Positions 44,901-54,559 of a stretch of DNA of 64,000 bases are shown here, piece after piece (the first letter of the stretch is position 1; every line of letters starts with the position of its first letter). The notes beneath the pieces are model-generated. The model saw only the letters and a list, made by a program, of their open reading frames with translations, did no database searches and was not told where the DNA came from. The position numbers were made by a program, and so were the translations under genes. The DNA comes from Hyphomicrobium_A sp964620915 (GTDB lineage Bacteria; Pseudomonadota; Alphaproteobacteria; Rhizobiales; Hyphomicrobiaceae): the NCBI GenBank assembly GCA_964620915.1, contig CAZUKP010000001.1, positions 62,001-126,000 of the forward strand, written 5' to 3'.

Positions 44901-47900
44901 AATCCGCCGGTGATGTAAACAACGATGGAACTAATGATCTCATTGTTGGGGCCTACGGTGGCCGCGGCGGTGCCTATGTCGTCTACGGCGGGTTGAACGA
45001 CGGCACGGTCGATTTGTCCGAAATTGCCGCCGGCACGAATCCGAACGGCTTCAAGATCACCGGTCCACTCATCACGACTTACGCTGGTCTCGCCGTTTCC
45101 AGCGCCGGTGACATTAACAATGACGGTTACGCCGATGTGATCGTGGGCGCCTACCTCGATGGTCTCGGCGGTGAAAATGCGGGAACCGCGTACGTCGTCT
45201 TTGGTGGCGAGGATATCGAGAACGTCGATCTTGCTGACATGGCGGACAGCGACGGCTTCAAGATCGTCGGAGAAGACGGCAATGTTCTTGGCTACGACGT
45301 GCAGGCAGCCGGCGATGTCAACGGGGACGACATCGACGACCTGATTGTCGGCGCCTACGGTGTCGACGGAGCACGGGGCGCGGCCTACGTGCTTTACGGC
45401 GCATCGACGTTTGACAGGACGATCCGGCCGGCCGATATCACCGACGAAACCAATCCGCTCGGGTTTGCCATCTTCGGTGAAGTGCAGGGAGATGCTGCAG
45501 GCATAGATGTGTCTGCCGCGGGCGACATCAATGGCGACGGCATCGGGGATCTACTTGTCGGCGCCCTTAACAATGATGCCGGCGCGACCGATGCCGGTGC
45601 AGCCTACGTCGTCTATGGCGGACATGGACAGACCGAGATTGATCTTGCCGACATTGCGAATGGCAACAATGCCCTCGGGTTCAAGATCACCGGAGAAGCG
45701 TTGAATGACAAAGCGGGTGCCTATGTGTCGGCCGGCGGCGATGTCAACAACGACGGCTATGACGACATACTCATCGCCGCCCCAAATGCCGACAATGGAA
45801 CGATCACCGACGCCGGTGCGGTCTATGTGATCTACGGCGGCCCCGCCAATGCGAGCGCTCCCACCACACCGGGTAGCGTTTTCGATTTCTATGTCGCCGG
45901 CGGCACGGTGTATGCGGACACCGATGGCTCAGGTGCGCTCGATGGCACCGAGGTCTCCGATACGACCGACGGATTCGGTGGTTTCGAACTTCCTGAAGGC
46001 GCCACAGGCACGCTCATCCTTGAAGGCGGCATCGACGTTGGCACGCTGCTGCCGTTTGAGGGGCAACTGCGCGCGCCAGAGGGCTCAACCGTCATCACGC
46101 CATTGACGACGTTGATCGTCGCGATTGTTGAACAGGATTCCAGTCTCACGCCCGACGACGCAGGCGCGTTAATTGCCGAGGCCTTTGCAAGCATTGGATT
46201 CCCAGCAAACTACGACTTCTTCAATACCGACCCCATTGATGCAGTGATTGCTGGTGAAAACGGCTCTGCTGCCGCCATTACAACAATGTCTGCGCTGCAG
46301 GATTTCATTGTTCTGGCTGGGGCGGCGATCGACGGACTTCCGAAAGAGGGGACCGCGACAATGTCGGGTGCGGAGGCCATGCTCCAGGTCTTTGCGGCGT
46401 TGTTCACTGATCCCGACAAGGGAGATGATCGAGAAAGCCAACTTCAGGAGGCGGCAGAGTTGGCCGGCGTGTCGGCGACAAACGCGGCCCAGTTTGCAAC
46501 GTCAGGTATCTCGGACGTCATTGGCGAGATCAACGAGGCCGCGTTGGTGCTTCATCTTGGCCAAGGGCTGACCGGTACTGCGCTCTTGGAGGGCCTGGCG
46601 AGGGTCGCAGTCGTGGCCCGCGGGGACGCCGCGGAGCAAGTGGCGGACGCGGCACGGATCCTTGCTGAAACTGGCGACCCAGGTGGGCTCAACGCCGCCA
46701 TTGCGCGATACACGGGAGAGCCGCTCACGAGCGAGATCAGCAACGCCGAGATCGGCGACGTCGACGGCGGCATCGGCATCGATGACAGCACCTCCACCGA
46801 TAAAGAAACGCCAATCACAATCAACGTCATCGACAATGACATTAACTATGTCGCTAGCAACCCCGCCCTGACGATTGACCTCGGTCCTGCTCCAAAGAAC
46901 GGAACCGTTGAGGACAATGGCGACGGCACAATTACGTACACGCCGTTCGCGGAATTCTCAGGCACGGACAAGTTCACCTACACGGTGACCAACGCTCTGG
47001 GCGACACGGACGATGCGGTCGTCACTGTCGAGGTCGGCGGCACAACCGGCAATCAGCCACCAACTGCCGGGGAGGATGACGCCAGCGGTCCTGAAGGCAC
47101 AACAATCGTCGTCAACGTCTTGGAGAACGACAACGACCCCGAAGGAGATCTCGATCCGACCTCTGTCCAGATTGACGAGGCAGATCCCGGTACCGACGGC
47201 AAATTCAAGCAGACAGGTGAGGGCATTTGGTCGGTCCGGACGGACGGAGTGATAGAATTCAAACCGCATGCCGGATTCACGGGGATAGTCGAATCGATCA
47301 CCTACACAGTGGCCGACGCTGAGGGCAATCGCTCCAATCCTGCTCCCGTCCACGTTACTGTCACCGACGGCACCAACCTTCCGCCCACGGCGGACGGCGA
47401 CAGCGCGAGCGGCCCCCAGGGTACTCTAATCAATATCGATGTACTGGCGAACGACGACGACCCAGAAGGGGATCTCGATCCGACCTCCGTCGAGATCGAT
47501 GATGCCGATGACGGCAGCTCCGGAAAAATGAAGTCGACAGGCGATGGCATTTGGTCGGTCTCGGAGGACGGATTCATCGTGTTCGCGCCGGAAGCCGGTT
47601 TCATCGGTACCGTCGAACCGATCACCTATACTGTTGCCGACGCTGAAGGAAACCGCTCCGGTCCAGCGCCCGTCCACGTTACTGTCACTATCGACGGCGG
47701 CGTCAACTTGGCGCCATTTGCGGGAGATGACAGCGCTAGTGGACCTGCCGATACTCCGGTCTTTGTCGATGTGCTTCAAAACGACTCCGACAACGATGGG
47801 TCGATCGACCCCGCTTCGATACAGATTGTCGACGGCGATGATCCTCTAGGACGGAACAAGACCGTCTTTGGCGAAGGCCGGTGGACAGCCAATCCAGATG

Positions 47901-50900
47901 GCACGATCGATTTCAAACCCGATCCCGACTTTACCGGCGAAGCTACGCCGATCATGTATACGGTTGTCGACAACGAGGGGCTGCGCTCCAACGAGGCGAC
48001 GGTGACTGTCACGATTGAAGGCGGCGTCAACGAGGCGCCATTTGCGGGAGATGACAGCGCTAGTGGACCTGCCGATACTCCGGTCTTTGTCGATGTGCTT
48101 CAAAACGACTCCGACAACGATGGGTCGATCGACCCCGCTTCGATACAGATTGTCGACGGCGATGATCCTCTAGGACGGAACAAGACCGTCTTTGGCGAAG
48201 GCCGGTGGACAGCCAATCCAGATGGCACGATCGATTTCAAACCCGATCCCGACTTTACCGGCGAAGCTACGCCGATCATGTATACGGTTGCCGACAACGA
48301 GGGGCTGCGCTCCAACGAGGCGACGGTGACTGTCACGATTGATGGTGGCACGGCTAACATCGCGCCCGAAATTCCGGAGGGCCAATCTTTCTTTGTTGCG
48401 GAAGAAAGTGCACTCGGAATGACCATTGGCGGCGTTGACGCGACTGATCCTGACGATGGTCCGGACGCGCTTAAATATTTTATCACCAATGGCGATACAG
48501 CACTGTTTGAAATCGATGCGTTTACGGGCCAGCTAACGCTGGCCGGGTCCGTTGACGATCCTGAGATCGGCGCACACGTGCTGGAGATCACGGTCGACGA
48601 CGGCAAGGACACCACGGTCGAGACGGTGACGGTCAACGTTACGGCGGTCAACGATGCGCCGACTGGGGCGCCCGAACTTGGATTGGTGGTACCAGTTGTC
48701 GGCGCGACCCTCACGGTAGACATTGGCAATATCGATGACGCAGACGGCCTGCCGGAAGCACAGGAATTCACATATCAATGGGAGGTCTCCGACGACGGCA
48801 CGGTATGGAATGCTATCGACGGTGCGAACGAGCCGACTTACACCCTCACAGAGGATCTGGAAGGCAAGCAGGTTCGTGTGAGCGTCAACTACACTGACCT
48901 GCAGGGCTTCTCCGACAATTTGGTTTCAAGTTCGCCCACCGGTGAAGTCGCGGCATCGGCTGCGATCGCCAACGTTGTCCTTATTGGAGATTCCTTCGTG
49001 GTAGACGACTCGGGCTTGGACGTGGAAGTCGGCGAACTCATCGCGCTCGATGAGAATGGTATTGTCCTTGAAGGCGTGACCTTCACGGTTGACGATGATC
49101 GCTTCACGGTTAACGACGGAATTCTGGAAGTTGCAGCAGGGGCCGCAGCGTTTAGTGCCAATCAAATCCTCATCGCGTTGAGTGTGGCCGCCCTATCTCA
49201 AGCAAACCAGGTCAACGAAAACATTGTACTCACGCTACTCGACGGTAGCGGGACAGGGTACACAAATGACAATGCGCTCTACGAGACCGACGCACCCGCC
49301 ATCGATTTCAACGGCGACGGCATCACAGATGCGCTGTTGCGTGGCAGCGCCGCCATTTCGTTCGGCAGTGTCGCGGGGCTGGTCGCTGCGTCAACGGCAG
49401 AAATCATTGATGCCGGCGGTGCGGCCGGCATTGTGTTCGACGTCGAAGCGGACGCTCTGACCGGTGCCGACTTCAACGACGATGGCGTCGACGACATAGC
49501 CGTCGCCAACGTTGCCGACTCCAAGGCGTATATCGTCTTCGGCAGTGACCTCGGGTTCAGTTCGGCGACCATTTCGACCGCGGCCCTCGATGGTACGACG
49601 GGCGTGACGATCACTGGACTTACGGATGTCCAGATCGGTGGCACCGGGTCCGTCGCCGCTACCACTGGCGACGTCAATGGCGACGGGATTGACGATCTCA
49701 TCGTCAATCAGTTTCTGAGTGATGCCACAGGCACGGAAAACACTAGCCTAGTCCATGTGATTTACGGCAGCGAAGCTGGCTTCGCGTCCGAGATCAATGT
49801 CGGCGACTTCGATGGCACTGACGGCTTCACCCTCGACGCGACCGTCGGTGCATTGGCTGGGAGTTCTGTTGCCGTTGAGGATATCGATGGCGATGAAATC
49901 GACGATATCGTTGTCAGCGCCACATCGACTGAGTTTGGCGGCACGGGCTCGGTCTATGTCGTCCGCGGGCGGGATGACTTTGCCGCACAGACTTCGCTAA
50001 CGGCTCTGACGGCGCCCCAAATGATTCTGATCGAGAACACAGCGGCATCGACTTTTGGAAGCACGGTCCGATCCGTTGGCGATATGACCGGTGATGGCAT
50101 CGCAGAGTTGGCTGTGACCGATGCAGCAGGCAATGTCTACCTCCTCGATGGCCAGGTCATGCTAGACGAAGCCCAGTCGGCTGAGGCCATTCTTGACGTC
50201 ACGGAAGCTGACATCACGTTCAATGGCGGGGGTGGCTCCGTGTCCCGCGCCGGTGACATCAACGGTGACGGACTTGAAGACATTTTCGTTACCGACGAGA
50301 CGGGTACGACGTTCGCCATTCATGGGCGCTCAGACTTGCTCTTGGCGTCCGAGCCGCTTGAACTGCTTGAGGCCGCCAAGCAGGACGGCTTTGCAATTGC
50401 GGGTACCGCTGGAGCACCTCTCCGTCTCGGCGATGCGAATGGCGATGGCTTCGAGGACTTCCTCGTCGTGCGCGACGGTGGCGTTCGTTTCACCTCCGGC
50501 AACGACTTCAGTGAGGAAGCGGCCTTTGTTGCTGGTGACGGGCAATTCGACTTCGATGGTACGTCGCTCTCAGCCTTAGAGGCGCACGTCATTATAGGCG
50601 ATGAGAACGCCAATATACTCACCGGTTCGAGCGGAAACGATCGGATACTCGCCGGCGCCGGCGGTGACACATTGAATGGTGGTGCCGGAGACGATGGTCT
50701 TGAAGCTGGCGGCGGTGACGACAATCTCTTCGGCGGCGTGGGCAACGATCTCCTCCTCGGAGACTTCGGAAATGATCGTCTCGATGGCGGCCCGGGCATG
50801 GACCGTGCCGAAGGCGGTCCCGGCGCGGACACCTTTGTCTTCAATCAAGGGGACGGGCAGTTGCTGATCAGGGACTTCCATCCCGGAATTGACAAACTAG

Positions 50901-51121
50901 AGCTGTCCGGTTTCACAGGCGGACCGGCGCCGCTCTCCTTCGCGATCCTCGATAGCAACGGTGACGGCGTTCTGACGCCGTCCGACGAGGGCATCGACGT
51001 CGCGCCGCACGGCAGTGGTCTAACGATAGGATTTGGGCCAGATCCCGACGCGCCTGTTGACGTGATTACGATCTTGCACGTCCAGGCACTTACACCGGTG
51101 GATCTATTGTTTACCGTCTAA
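41927..51121 (+). CDS. giant RTX exoprotein with FG-GAP, cadherin-like and VCBS-like repeats
   Basis: 3064 residues from ATG 41927 (AGGAG upstream; a TTG 66 bases earlier is weaker). Approximate order: RTX Ca-binding block 25-70; WGW module 84-112; cadherin-like 125-228; VCBS-like 229-322; second RTX block and WGW module 323-441; further beta-sandwich domains to 730; Asp-rich thrombospondin-type stretch 731-755; FG-GAP propeller 818-1307 (repeats of GDVNNDG-D-LIVGA); helical domain 1318-1605; tandem Ig-like array 1618-2140; cadherin-like 2145-2245; second FG-GAP set 2458-2880; RTX nonapeptides 2885-2975 (GGAGDDGLEAGGG). An EF-hand-like DSNGDGVLTPSDE and a C-terminal LLFTV resemble a type I secretion signal. 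Probably a Ca-dependent adhesin. It is followed by its ABC and adaptor genes. Confidence 0.93.
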   Translation: MAKFHGWGWTSSSFSGTTWSRFGDKIYGTGAGEELTGTERNDIMYARGGDDTIHPGAGRDFADGGEGNDTAVFSGNVDDHDISFSWWGWVSVTDASGERDWLKRVEVLEFDDAIVTLANGSYTVTPKEPNDPPSAITLDTIDPMVVENDAGVVIGGLTVTDPDDATHTFTTDDNRFEVVGGELKLKADASLDYETEPTVNVAVTARDSRGQTFTETFAITVTNINDAPIASTVDLGAIAEDTSRTIAAAELLGGVTDDDGPSLSITELSIQSGNGTLAPNTDGSWTYTTDPDDDTDVVFAYTASDGTSVASATATLDITPVQDYGDGNDRVFTGPSNDIVSTKGGHDWIWTDGGNDIVDAGSGWDWVFAGRGDDTVTPGSGNDFVDGGWGTDTVVLAGNFAEYNIHSGWWGWVKVTNNDTGERDWLTRVEVLEFGDGFYYLDGRDDPFEPKEPAGPAITVPSALQGNEDELLIVADANGDPIVITGVDPTEAVSLVVTAPNGLLSTGAPGSTGAQQASFSGTTAEINAQLADLSYTPDANFNGAETLTFQLFDANTGVDLASATVPTTIAPVNDDPDGLPVLSDTTPTAGQEISAAITGISDVDGISGDFSYQWERFDSGESFEIPGAMGSVLSNTEDYIGQQLRVVVSYTDDDGTLETLTSEATAEVQAEDLPQITVPGAQEVAENDTLTFETDSGNGVSVSGGTAGQQYWLVITANNGVLSVAEDLDTDGDGIRDIDDDDDDSDGEPDVGADVGPVIVLEGTIGDINAQLERMTYTPNSSFSGTEALQYALVDPQSGAELDAEQIAVTVTDEGESFLIENILLSDIAADTSGTGGFKILGEQDLEIRSLDGVGDVNNDGIDDILIGTTGSVSGVNGAAYVVYGSSTTQTIVQLSDIAQATSTAGFKITGDNENAGIGVSFIGDIDGNGFADFLVSAGDDEEGGENAGAVYFIYGGASISDFNLADVGTTGGPEGFKIIGEAGGYSGISVESAGDVNNDGTNDLIVGAYGGRGGAYVVYGGLNDGTVDLSEIAAGTNPNGFKITGPLITTYAGLAVSSAGDINNDGYADVIVGAYLDGLGGENAGTAYVVFGGEDIENVDLADMADSDGFKIVGEDGNVLGYDVQAAGDVNGDDIDDLIVGAYGVDGARGAAYVLYGASTFDRTIRPADITDETNPLGFAIFGEVQGDAAGIDVSAAGDINGDGIGDLLVGALNNDAGATDAGAAYVVYGGHGQTEIDLADIANGNNALGFKITGEALNDKAGAYVSAGGDVNNDGYDDILIAAPNADNGTITDAGAVYVIYGGPANASAPTTPGSVFDFYVAGGTVYADTDGSGALDGTEVSDTTDGFGGFELPEGATGTLILEGGIDVGTLLPFEGQLRAPEGSTVITPLTTLIVAIVEQDSSLTPDDAGALIAEAFASIGFPANYDFFNTDPIDAVIAGENGSAAAITTMSALQDFIVLAGAAIDGLPKEGTATMSGAEAMLQVFAALFTDPDKGDDRESQLQEAAELAGVSATNAAQFATSGISDVIGEINEAALVLHLGQGLTGTALLEGLARVAVVARGDAAEQVADAARILAETGDPGGLNAAIARYTGEPLTSEISNAEIGDVDGGIGIDDSTSTDKETPITINVIDNDINYVASNPALTIDLGPAPKNGTVEDNGDGTITYTPFAEFSGTDKFTYTVTNALGDTDDAVVTVEVGGTTGNQPPTAGEDDASGPEGTTIVVNVLENDNDPEGDLDPTSVQIDEADPGTDGKFKQTGEGIWSVRTDGVIEFKPHAGFTGIVESITYTVADAEGNRSNPAPVHVTVTDGTNLPPTADGDSASGPQGTLINIDVLANDDDPEGDLDPTSVEIDDADDGSSGKMKSTGDGIWSVSEDGFIVFAPEAGFIGTVEPITYTVADAEGNRSGPAPVHVTVTIDGGVNLAPFAGDDSASGPADTPVFVDVLQNDSDNDGSIDPASIQIVDGDDPLGRNKTVFGEGRWTANPDGTIDFKPDPDFTGEATPIMYTVVDNEGLRSNEATVTVTIEGGVNEAPFAGDDSASGPADTPVFVDVLQNDSDNDGSIDPASIQIVDGDDPLGRNKTVFGEGRWTANPDGTIDFKPDPDFTGEATPIMYTVADNEGLRSNEATVTVTIDGGTANIAPEIPEGQSFFVAEESALGMTIGGVDATDPDDGPDALKYFITNGDTALFEIDAFTGQLTLAGSVDDPEIGAHVLEITVDDGKDTTVETVTVNVTAVNDAPTGAPELGLVVPVVGATLTVDIGNIDDADGLPEAQEFTYQWEVSDDGTVWNAIDGANEPTYTLTEDLEGKQVRVSVNYTDLQGFSDNLVSSSPTGEVAASAAIANVVLIGDSFVVDDSGLDVEVGELIALDENGIVLEGVTFTVDDDRFTVNDGILEVAAGAAAFSANQILIALSVAALSQANQVNENIVLTLLDGSGTGYTNDNALYETDAPAIDFNGDGITDALLRGSAAISFGSVAGLVAASTAEIIDAGGAAGIVFDVEADALTGADFNDDGVDDIAVANVADSKAYIVFGSDLGFSSATISTAALDGTTGVTITGLTDVQIGGTGSVAATTGDVNGDGIDDLIVNQFLSDATGTENTSLVHVIYGSEAGFASEINVGDFDGTDGFTLDATVGALAGSSVAVEDIDGDEIDDIVVSATSTEFGGTGSVYVVRGRDDFAAQTSLTALTAPQMILIENTAASTFGSTVRSVGDMTGDGIAELAVTDAAGNVYLLDGQVMLDEAQSAEAILDVTEADITFNGGGGSVSRAGDINGDGLEDIFVTDETGTTFAIHGRSDLLLASEPLELLEAAKQDGFAIAGTAGAPLRLGDANGDGFEDFLVVRDGGVRFTSGNDFSEEAAFVAGDGQFDFDGTSLSALEAHVIIGDENANILTGSSGNDRILAGAGGDTLNGGAGDDGLEAGGGDDNLFGGVGNDLLLGDFGNDRLDGGPGMDRAEGGPGADTFVFNQGDGQLLIRDFHPGIDKLELSGFTGGPAPLSFAILDSNGDGVLTPSDEGIDVAPHGSGLTIGFGPDPDAPVDVITILHVQALTPVDLLFTV
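47696..48343 (+). repeat. 324-bp tandem direct duplication inside the RTX gene
   Basis: Two adjacent 324-base copies (47696-48019 and 48020-48343) coding for one 108-residue Ig-like unit each. I find only a few differences (for example TTG/GAG near the start of the unit and GTC/GCC near the end). Two less similar units lie just upstream. The near identity says the duplication is recent or kept uniform by recombination. Confidence 0.9.
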
Positions 51122-51303
51122 CCTATAGACTATTGGCGAATAGCCGTAGCCTTGACGTAATGCCTATATAGATTAGGTCAAAACGGGAACGATTAGTTCA
51201 ATTTTTATCGTTTCTTTGATGGGCGCCTTAAAGCGTTTTCTGTCATTTTGGCCGGCGGATCGAGAGAGGCGGCGTTCCAGGTGCGACGGGTTCAACCCAG
51301 TCA

Positions 51304-51318
51304 CAGAACAGTGTTCTG
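51304..51318. promoter_or_regulatory. 15-bp palindrome before the type I secretion genes
   Basis: CAGAACAGTGTTCTG: perfect 7-base arms around one G, 88 bases before the ABC gene. It may be an operator for the secretion pair. A weak hairpin with AACGAT/ATCGTT arms and a T-rich tail lies at about 51189-51220 and may end the RTX transcript. Confidence 0.5.
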
Positions 51319-51405
51319 CTATGGGCGAGCAAAGCAACACTCCTGCACATTGGGGATTTGGTTTGCGCCTCGCTGTGAGCCGCCCGGTTTGACGGGAGTT
51401 CTAAG

Positions 51406-53211
51406 TTGACGCAGACCGGCGAAGCAAAGCTAACCAAAAATCTTGGTCCCGCAGAGCAAGCGCTAAGACGCTGCTACGGAATTTTGATTGGCGTTGGGCT
51501 TTTCACGGGCGTCATCAACGTGCTGGCGCTGGCCGGTTCATTTTACATGCTGCAGATCTACGATCGGGTTTTGCCTTCGCGCAGTGTTCCAACTCTGGTC
51601 GGCTTGACGTTGCTTCTCGTGGGACTCTACCTCATCTACGGCGGGCTCGACGTCATCCGTATTCGCGTGCTGAGCCGGGTTGGCGTCAAAATTGACAACG
51701 ACCTGCGGGGCAGAGTCTTCTCTGCCGTGCATCTTATTCCACTGCGCTTGCGACCGGGCGGTGATGGCCTGCAGCCAATCCGCGATCTGGATCAGGTGCG
51801 GACGTTTCTTTCTAGCTTGGGGCCCACGGCTTTCTTTGATGTCTTTTGGGTCCCGATCTACATCGCCGCCGTCTACCTGCTACATCCTGTGCTTGGTCTG
51901 TTTGCGTTTGCCGGCGCGCTTATCTTGGTGGGACTGGCGTTCTTGACTGAAATCAAGAGTTCTCAGCCGATGAGGGACGCCGCCGCCACGGGGTCATCCC
52001 GCTTGATGTTCGGAGAGTCGGCTCGGCGAAACGCCGAAGTAATCCGAGCTATGGGCCTCGGTCAGAATATTCTTAGCCGCTGGAATGAACTCAATCACAA
52101 ACACTTGGCCAGCCAATTGCGGGCATCCGATGCAGTGTCCGGGATTGGCGCGGTTTCAAAAATCTTCCGCCTAATCCTTCAATCGGGCGTCCTTGGTCTG
52201 GGTGCTTTCCTTGTGATCCAAGGTGAAGTCACGGCAGGAACAATCATAGCCGCCTCGATCATCACCGCCCGTGCGCTTGCACCGATCGAAACTTCGATTG
52301 CTCACTGGCGCGGCTTCGTAATGGCGCGCCACAGCTACCAGAGACTTGTCGATCTGTTCAAGGCGCTGGAGAGCAAGGTTGAAGACCTTCTAAGCCTTCC
52401 GACCCCCGAACATACGCTTGCCGTTCAGAAGCTCTCGGTCGGCGCACCAGGGGGAACGAACCCGATCATCCAAGAAATCGACTTCGAGTTAAATAGCGGG
52501 GACGGTCTGGGCATCATCGGGCCGAGTGCATCGGGCAAATCTACGCTCGCGCGCGCGCTCGTTGGCGTGTGGCAGCCCATCGAGTCTGAAGGCGGTACGG
52601 TTCGGCTCGATGGGGCCGGGCTCAACCAGTGGACGCCTGACGCCTTGGGCCGTCACATCGGTTACTTGCCCCAGGGGATCGAGCTGTTTGCCGGAACGAT
52701 CGCGGAGAACATTGCGCGATTTCATCCCGATGCGACAGACGAGGAGACTATTGCCGCTGCACAGGCCGCCGACGTGCACGAAATGATCGTGCGTCTTCCG
52801 GATGGTTACCAAACACAAATCGGCGAAGGCGGCTGTGTTCTATCGGCAGGTCAGCGCCAGAGGGTCGGCCTTGCTCGAGCTCTTTTTGGCGATCCCTTCC
52901 TTGTCGTCTTGGACGAGCCCAACTCGAATCTCGACACGAAGGGTGACGCTTCGTTGACGAAGGCCATCAAGTCCGTCCGCGAGCGCGGCGGCATCGCGAT
53001 TGTCATCGCGCACCGGCCCTCTGCTCTCGCTGCTGTTGACCGGCTTATGGTCATGTCAGCTGGCCGCGTCGCAATCCTTGGCCCCAAGGACGAAGTAATG
53101 CGCAGTCTCATGAGACCGGCCGGCGCGCCTCCGGAGCAGGTTGGAACACAAGCACAACCGGCGCGCCAGCTCAAAGTGGTGAACCAAGATGAGTCGGTCG
53201 GCTCCACATAG
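51406..53211 (+). CDS. type I secretion ABC transporter (PrtD/LapB type)
   Basis: 601 residues from TTG 51406, with GGGAG upstream. Five to six membrane helices in the first 330 residues, with SFYMLQIYDRVLPSRS typical of the type I family. The ATPase has Walker A GPSASGKST, signature LSAGQRQR, Walker B FLVVLDEPNSNLD and the switch His in IAHRPS. No N-terminal C39-like domain is present, as in PrtD. It should export the RTX protein together with the next gene product. Confidence 0.94.
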   Translation: MTQTGEAKLTKNLGPAEQALRRCYGILIGVGLFTGVINVLALAGSFYMLQIYDRVLPSRSVPTLVGLTLLLVGLYLIYGGLDVIRIRVLSRVGVKIDNDLRGRVFSAVHLIPLRLRPGGDGLQPIRDLDQVRTFLSSLGPTAFFDVFWVPIYIAAVYLLHPVLGLFAFAGALILVGLAFLTEIKSSQPMRDAAATGSSRLMFGESARRNAEVIRAMGLGQNILSRWNELNHKHLASQLRASDAVSGIGAVSKIFRLILQSGVLGLGAFLVIQGEVTAGTIIAASIITARALAPIETSIAHWRGFVMARHSYQRLVDLFKALESKVEDLLSLPTPEHTLAVQKLSVGAPGGTNPIIQEIDFELNSGDGLGIIGPSASGKSTLARALVGVWQPIESEGGTVRLDGAGLNQWTPDALGRHIGYLPQGIELFAGTIAENIARFHPDATDEETIAAAQAADVHEMIVRLPDGYQTQIGEGGCVLSAGQRQRVGLARALFGDPFLVVLDEPNSNLDTKGDASLTKAIKSVRERGGIAIVIAHRPSALAAVDRLMVMSAGRVAILGPKDEVMRSLMRPAGAPPEQVGTQAQPARQLKVVNQDESVGST

Positions 53212-53239
53212 CAAGTCGCTCGAAATAGGTTGAGTAGCA

Positions 53240-54559
53240 ATGGCTCAAAGTGCAGGCCCCAATACTGGGGATTATCCGGCCAACGTCGGGCGCTACATCG
53301 TGCTGGGCATCGCTGTCGTCGTGCTCATGCTCGGCGGCATGTTCTACTGGGCCTATCAAACCAACATATCCGGGGCCGTCGTCACCCAAGGCACGCTGGT
53401 TGTCGAATCGAGTGTCAAGAAGGTGCAGCACCCGACTGGTGGGATCGTCAAAGAGATCTATGTGAAGAACGGCCAGCGCGTCCAAGCGAATGAGCTTCTC
53501 ATTCGCCTCGATGACACTCTGACGCGCGCCAATCTTCAGGTCGTCTCCAAGCAGTTGGACGAGCTAGAGATGCGCGAGGCGCGTCTTGCTGCCGAACGCG
53601 ATGGGGCAGACGAGATTGAGGTGCCCGAAAGTCTGCTGTCGCGCCTTAGTGACACGAACGTCGCGCGCATTGTCGAAGGAGAGCAGACGCTTTTCACGAG
53701 TCGCCGCGAGTCGCTGAAAAAGCAGGTCGAGCAGTTGCGCGAGCGCATCGCGCAGCTCCAAAAAGAATCGTCGGGCATCGAAGCTCAGACTCAGGCCAAG
53801 ACCACGGAGATGGACCTTATCGCAGAAGAGCTCGTTGGCCTGAAGACGCTGGAGCTAAAGAAGCTCATCACCACCAATCGCATGGTATCGATGCGTCGCG
53901 AGGCCGCGCGGCTTCAGGGTGAGCGTGGGCAGCTTGTGGCGTCAGCAGCGAAAGCCAAGGGCATGATTGCCGAGGTCGAGCTGAAGATCCTCGGCATGGA
54001 GCAACAGTACAAGACAGACGTGATCGACGAGCTGCGCCAGGTCCAATCGAAACAGTCCGAGCTCGTCGAGCGGCGTGTCGCTGCTGAAGATCAACTCAAG
54101 CGTATTGAAGTTCGGGCTCCCCGACCTGGCTTCGTTCACCAGCTTGCCGTGCATACCGTCGGCGGAGTTGTCAATGCCTCAGAGCCGATCATGCTGATCG
54201 TTCCCAGGGATGACCGTCTCGTGGTAGAGGCCCGGGTTGCGCCGCAGGACATCGATCAGCTGCATATCGATCAACCCGCTATGGTCCGCTTCGCAGCATT
54301 CAACGCGCGTACAACGCCGGAGCTGTTCGGCAGCGTCAGCCGGATCTCGGCCGACCTGTCTCAGGACGAAGTGACCGGAGAGCGTTACTTCCTCACGCGC
54401 ATAACGCTGACAGATGAAGAGATCGCGCGGCTCGGCGACAAGAAGCTCGTGCCCGGCATGCCGGCCGATGTGCAAATCCGTACGTCGGATCGCACGGCAC
54501 TTTCCTTCCTCGTCAAGCCGCTTCAAGATCAAATCTCCAAGGCTTTCCGGGAACGCTGA
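53240..54559 (+). CDS. HlyD family type I secretion periplasmic adaptor
   Basis: 439 residues. One membrane helix near residues 18-38, a lipoyl-like half (VVESSVKKVQHPTGGIVKEI), a long coiled coil (about 95-280, e.g. RRESLKKQVEQLRERIAQLQ part), the second lipoyl half (IEVRAPRPGFVHQL) and a beta-barrel ending MPADVQIRTSDRT. It starts 28 bases after the ABC gene. No TolC-like gene is present in the window. Confidence 0.94.
   Translation: MAQSAGPNTGDYPANVGRYIVLGIAVVVLMLGGMFYWAYQTNISGAVVTQGTLVVESSVKKVQHPTGGIVKEIYVKNGQRVQANELLIRLDDTLTRANLQVVSKQLDELEMREARLAAERDGADEIEVPESLLSRLSDTNVARIVEGEQTLFTSRRESLKKQVEQLRERIAQLQKESSGIEAQTQAKTTEMDLIAEELVGLKTLELKKLITTNRMVSMRREAARLQGERGQLVASAAKAKGMIAEVELKILGMEQQYKTDVIDELRQVQSKQSELVERRVAAEDQLKRIEVRAPRPGFVHQLAVHTVGGVVNASEPIMLIVPRDDRLVVEARVAPQDIDQLHIDQPAMVRFAAFNARTTPELFGSVSRISADLSQDEVTGERYFLTRITLTDEEIARLGDKKLVPGMPADVQIRTSDRTALSFLVKPLQDQISKAFRER

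Noticed and set aside
47040..48345. Repeat array as a CRISPR or satellite
   Set aside because: The repeats are in-frame protein units of about 108 residues with no spacers.
51304..51318. Palindrome as an SOS (LexA) box
   Set aside because: Alphaproteobacterial LexA sites are direct repeats GTTC-N7-GTTC; this is GAAC-N3-GTTC.
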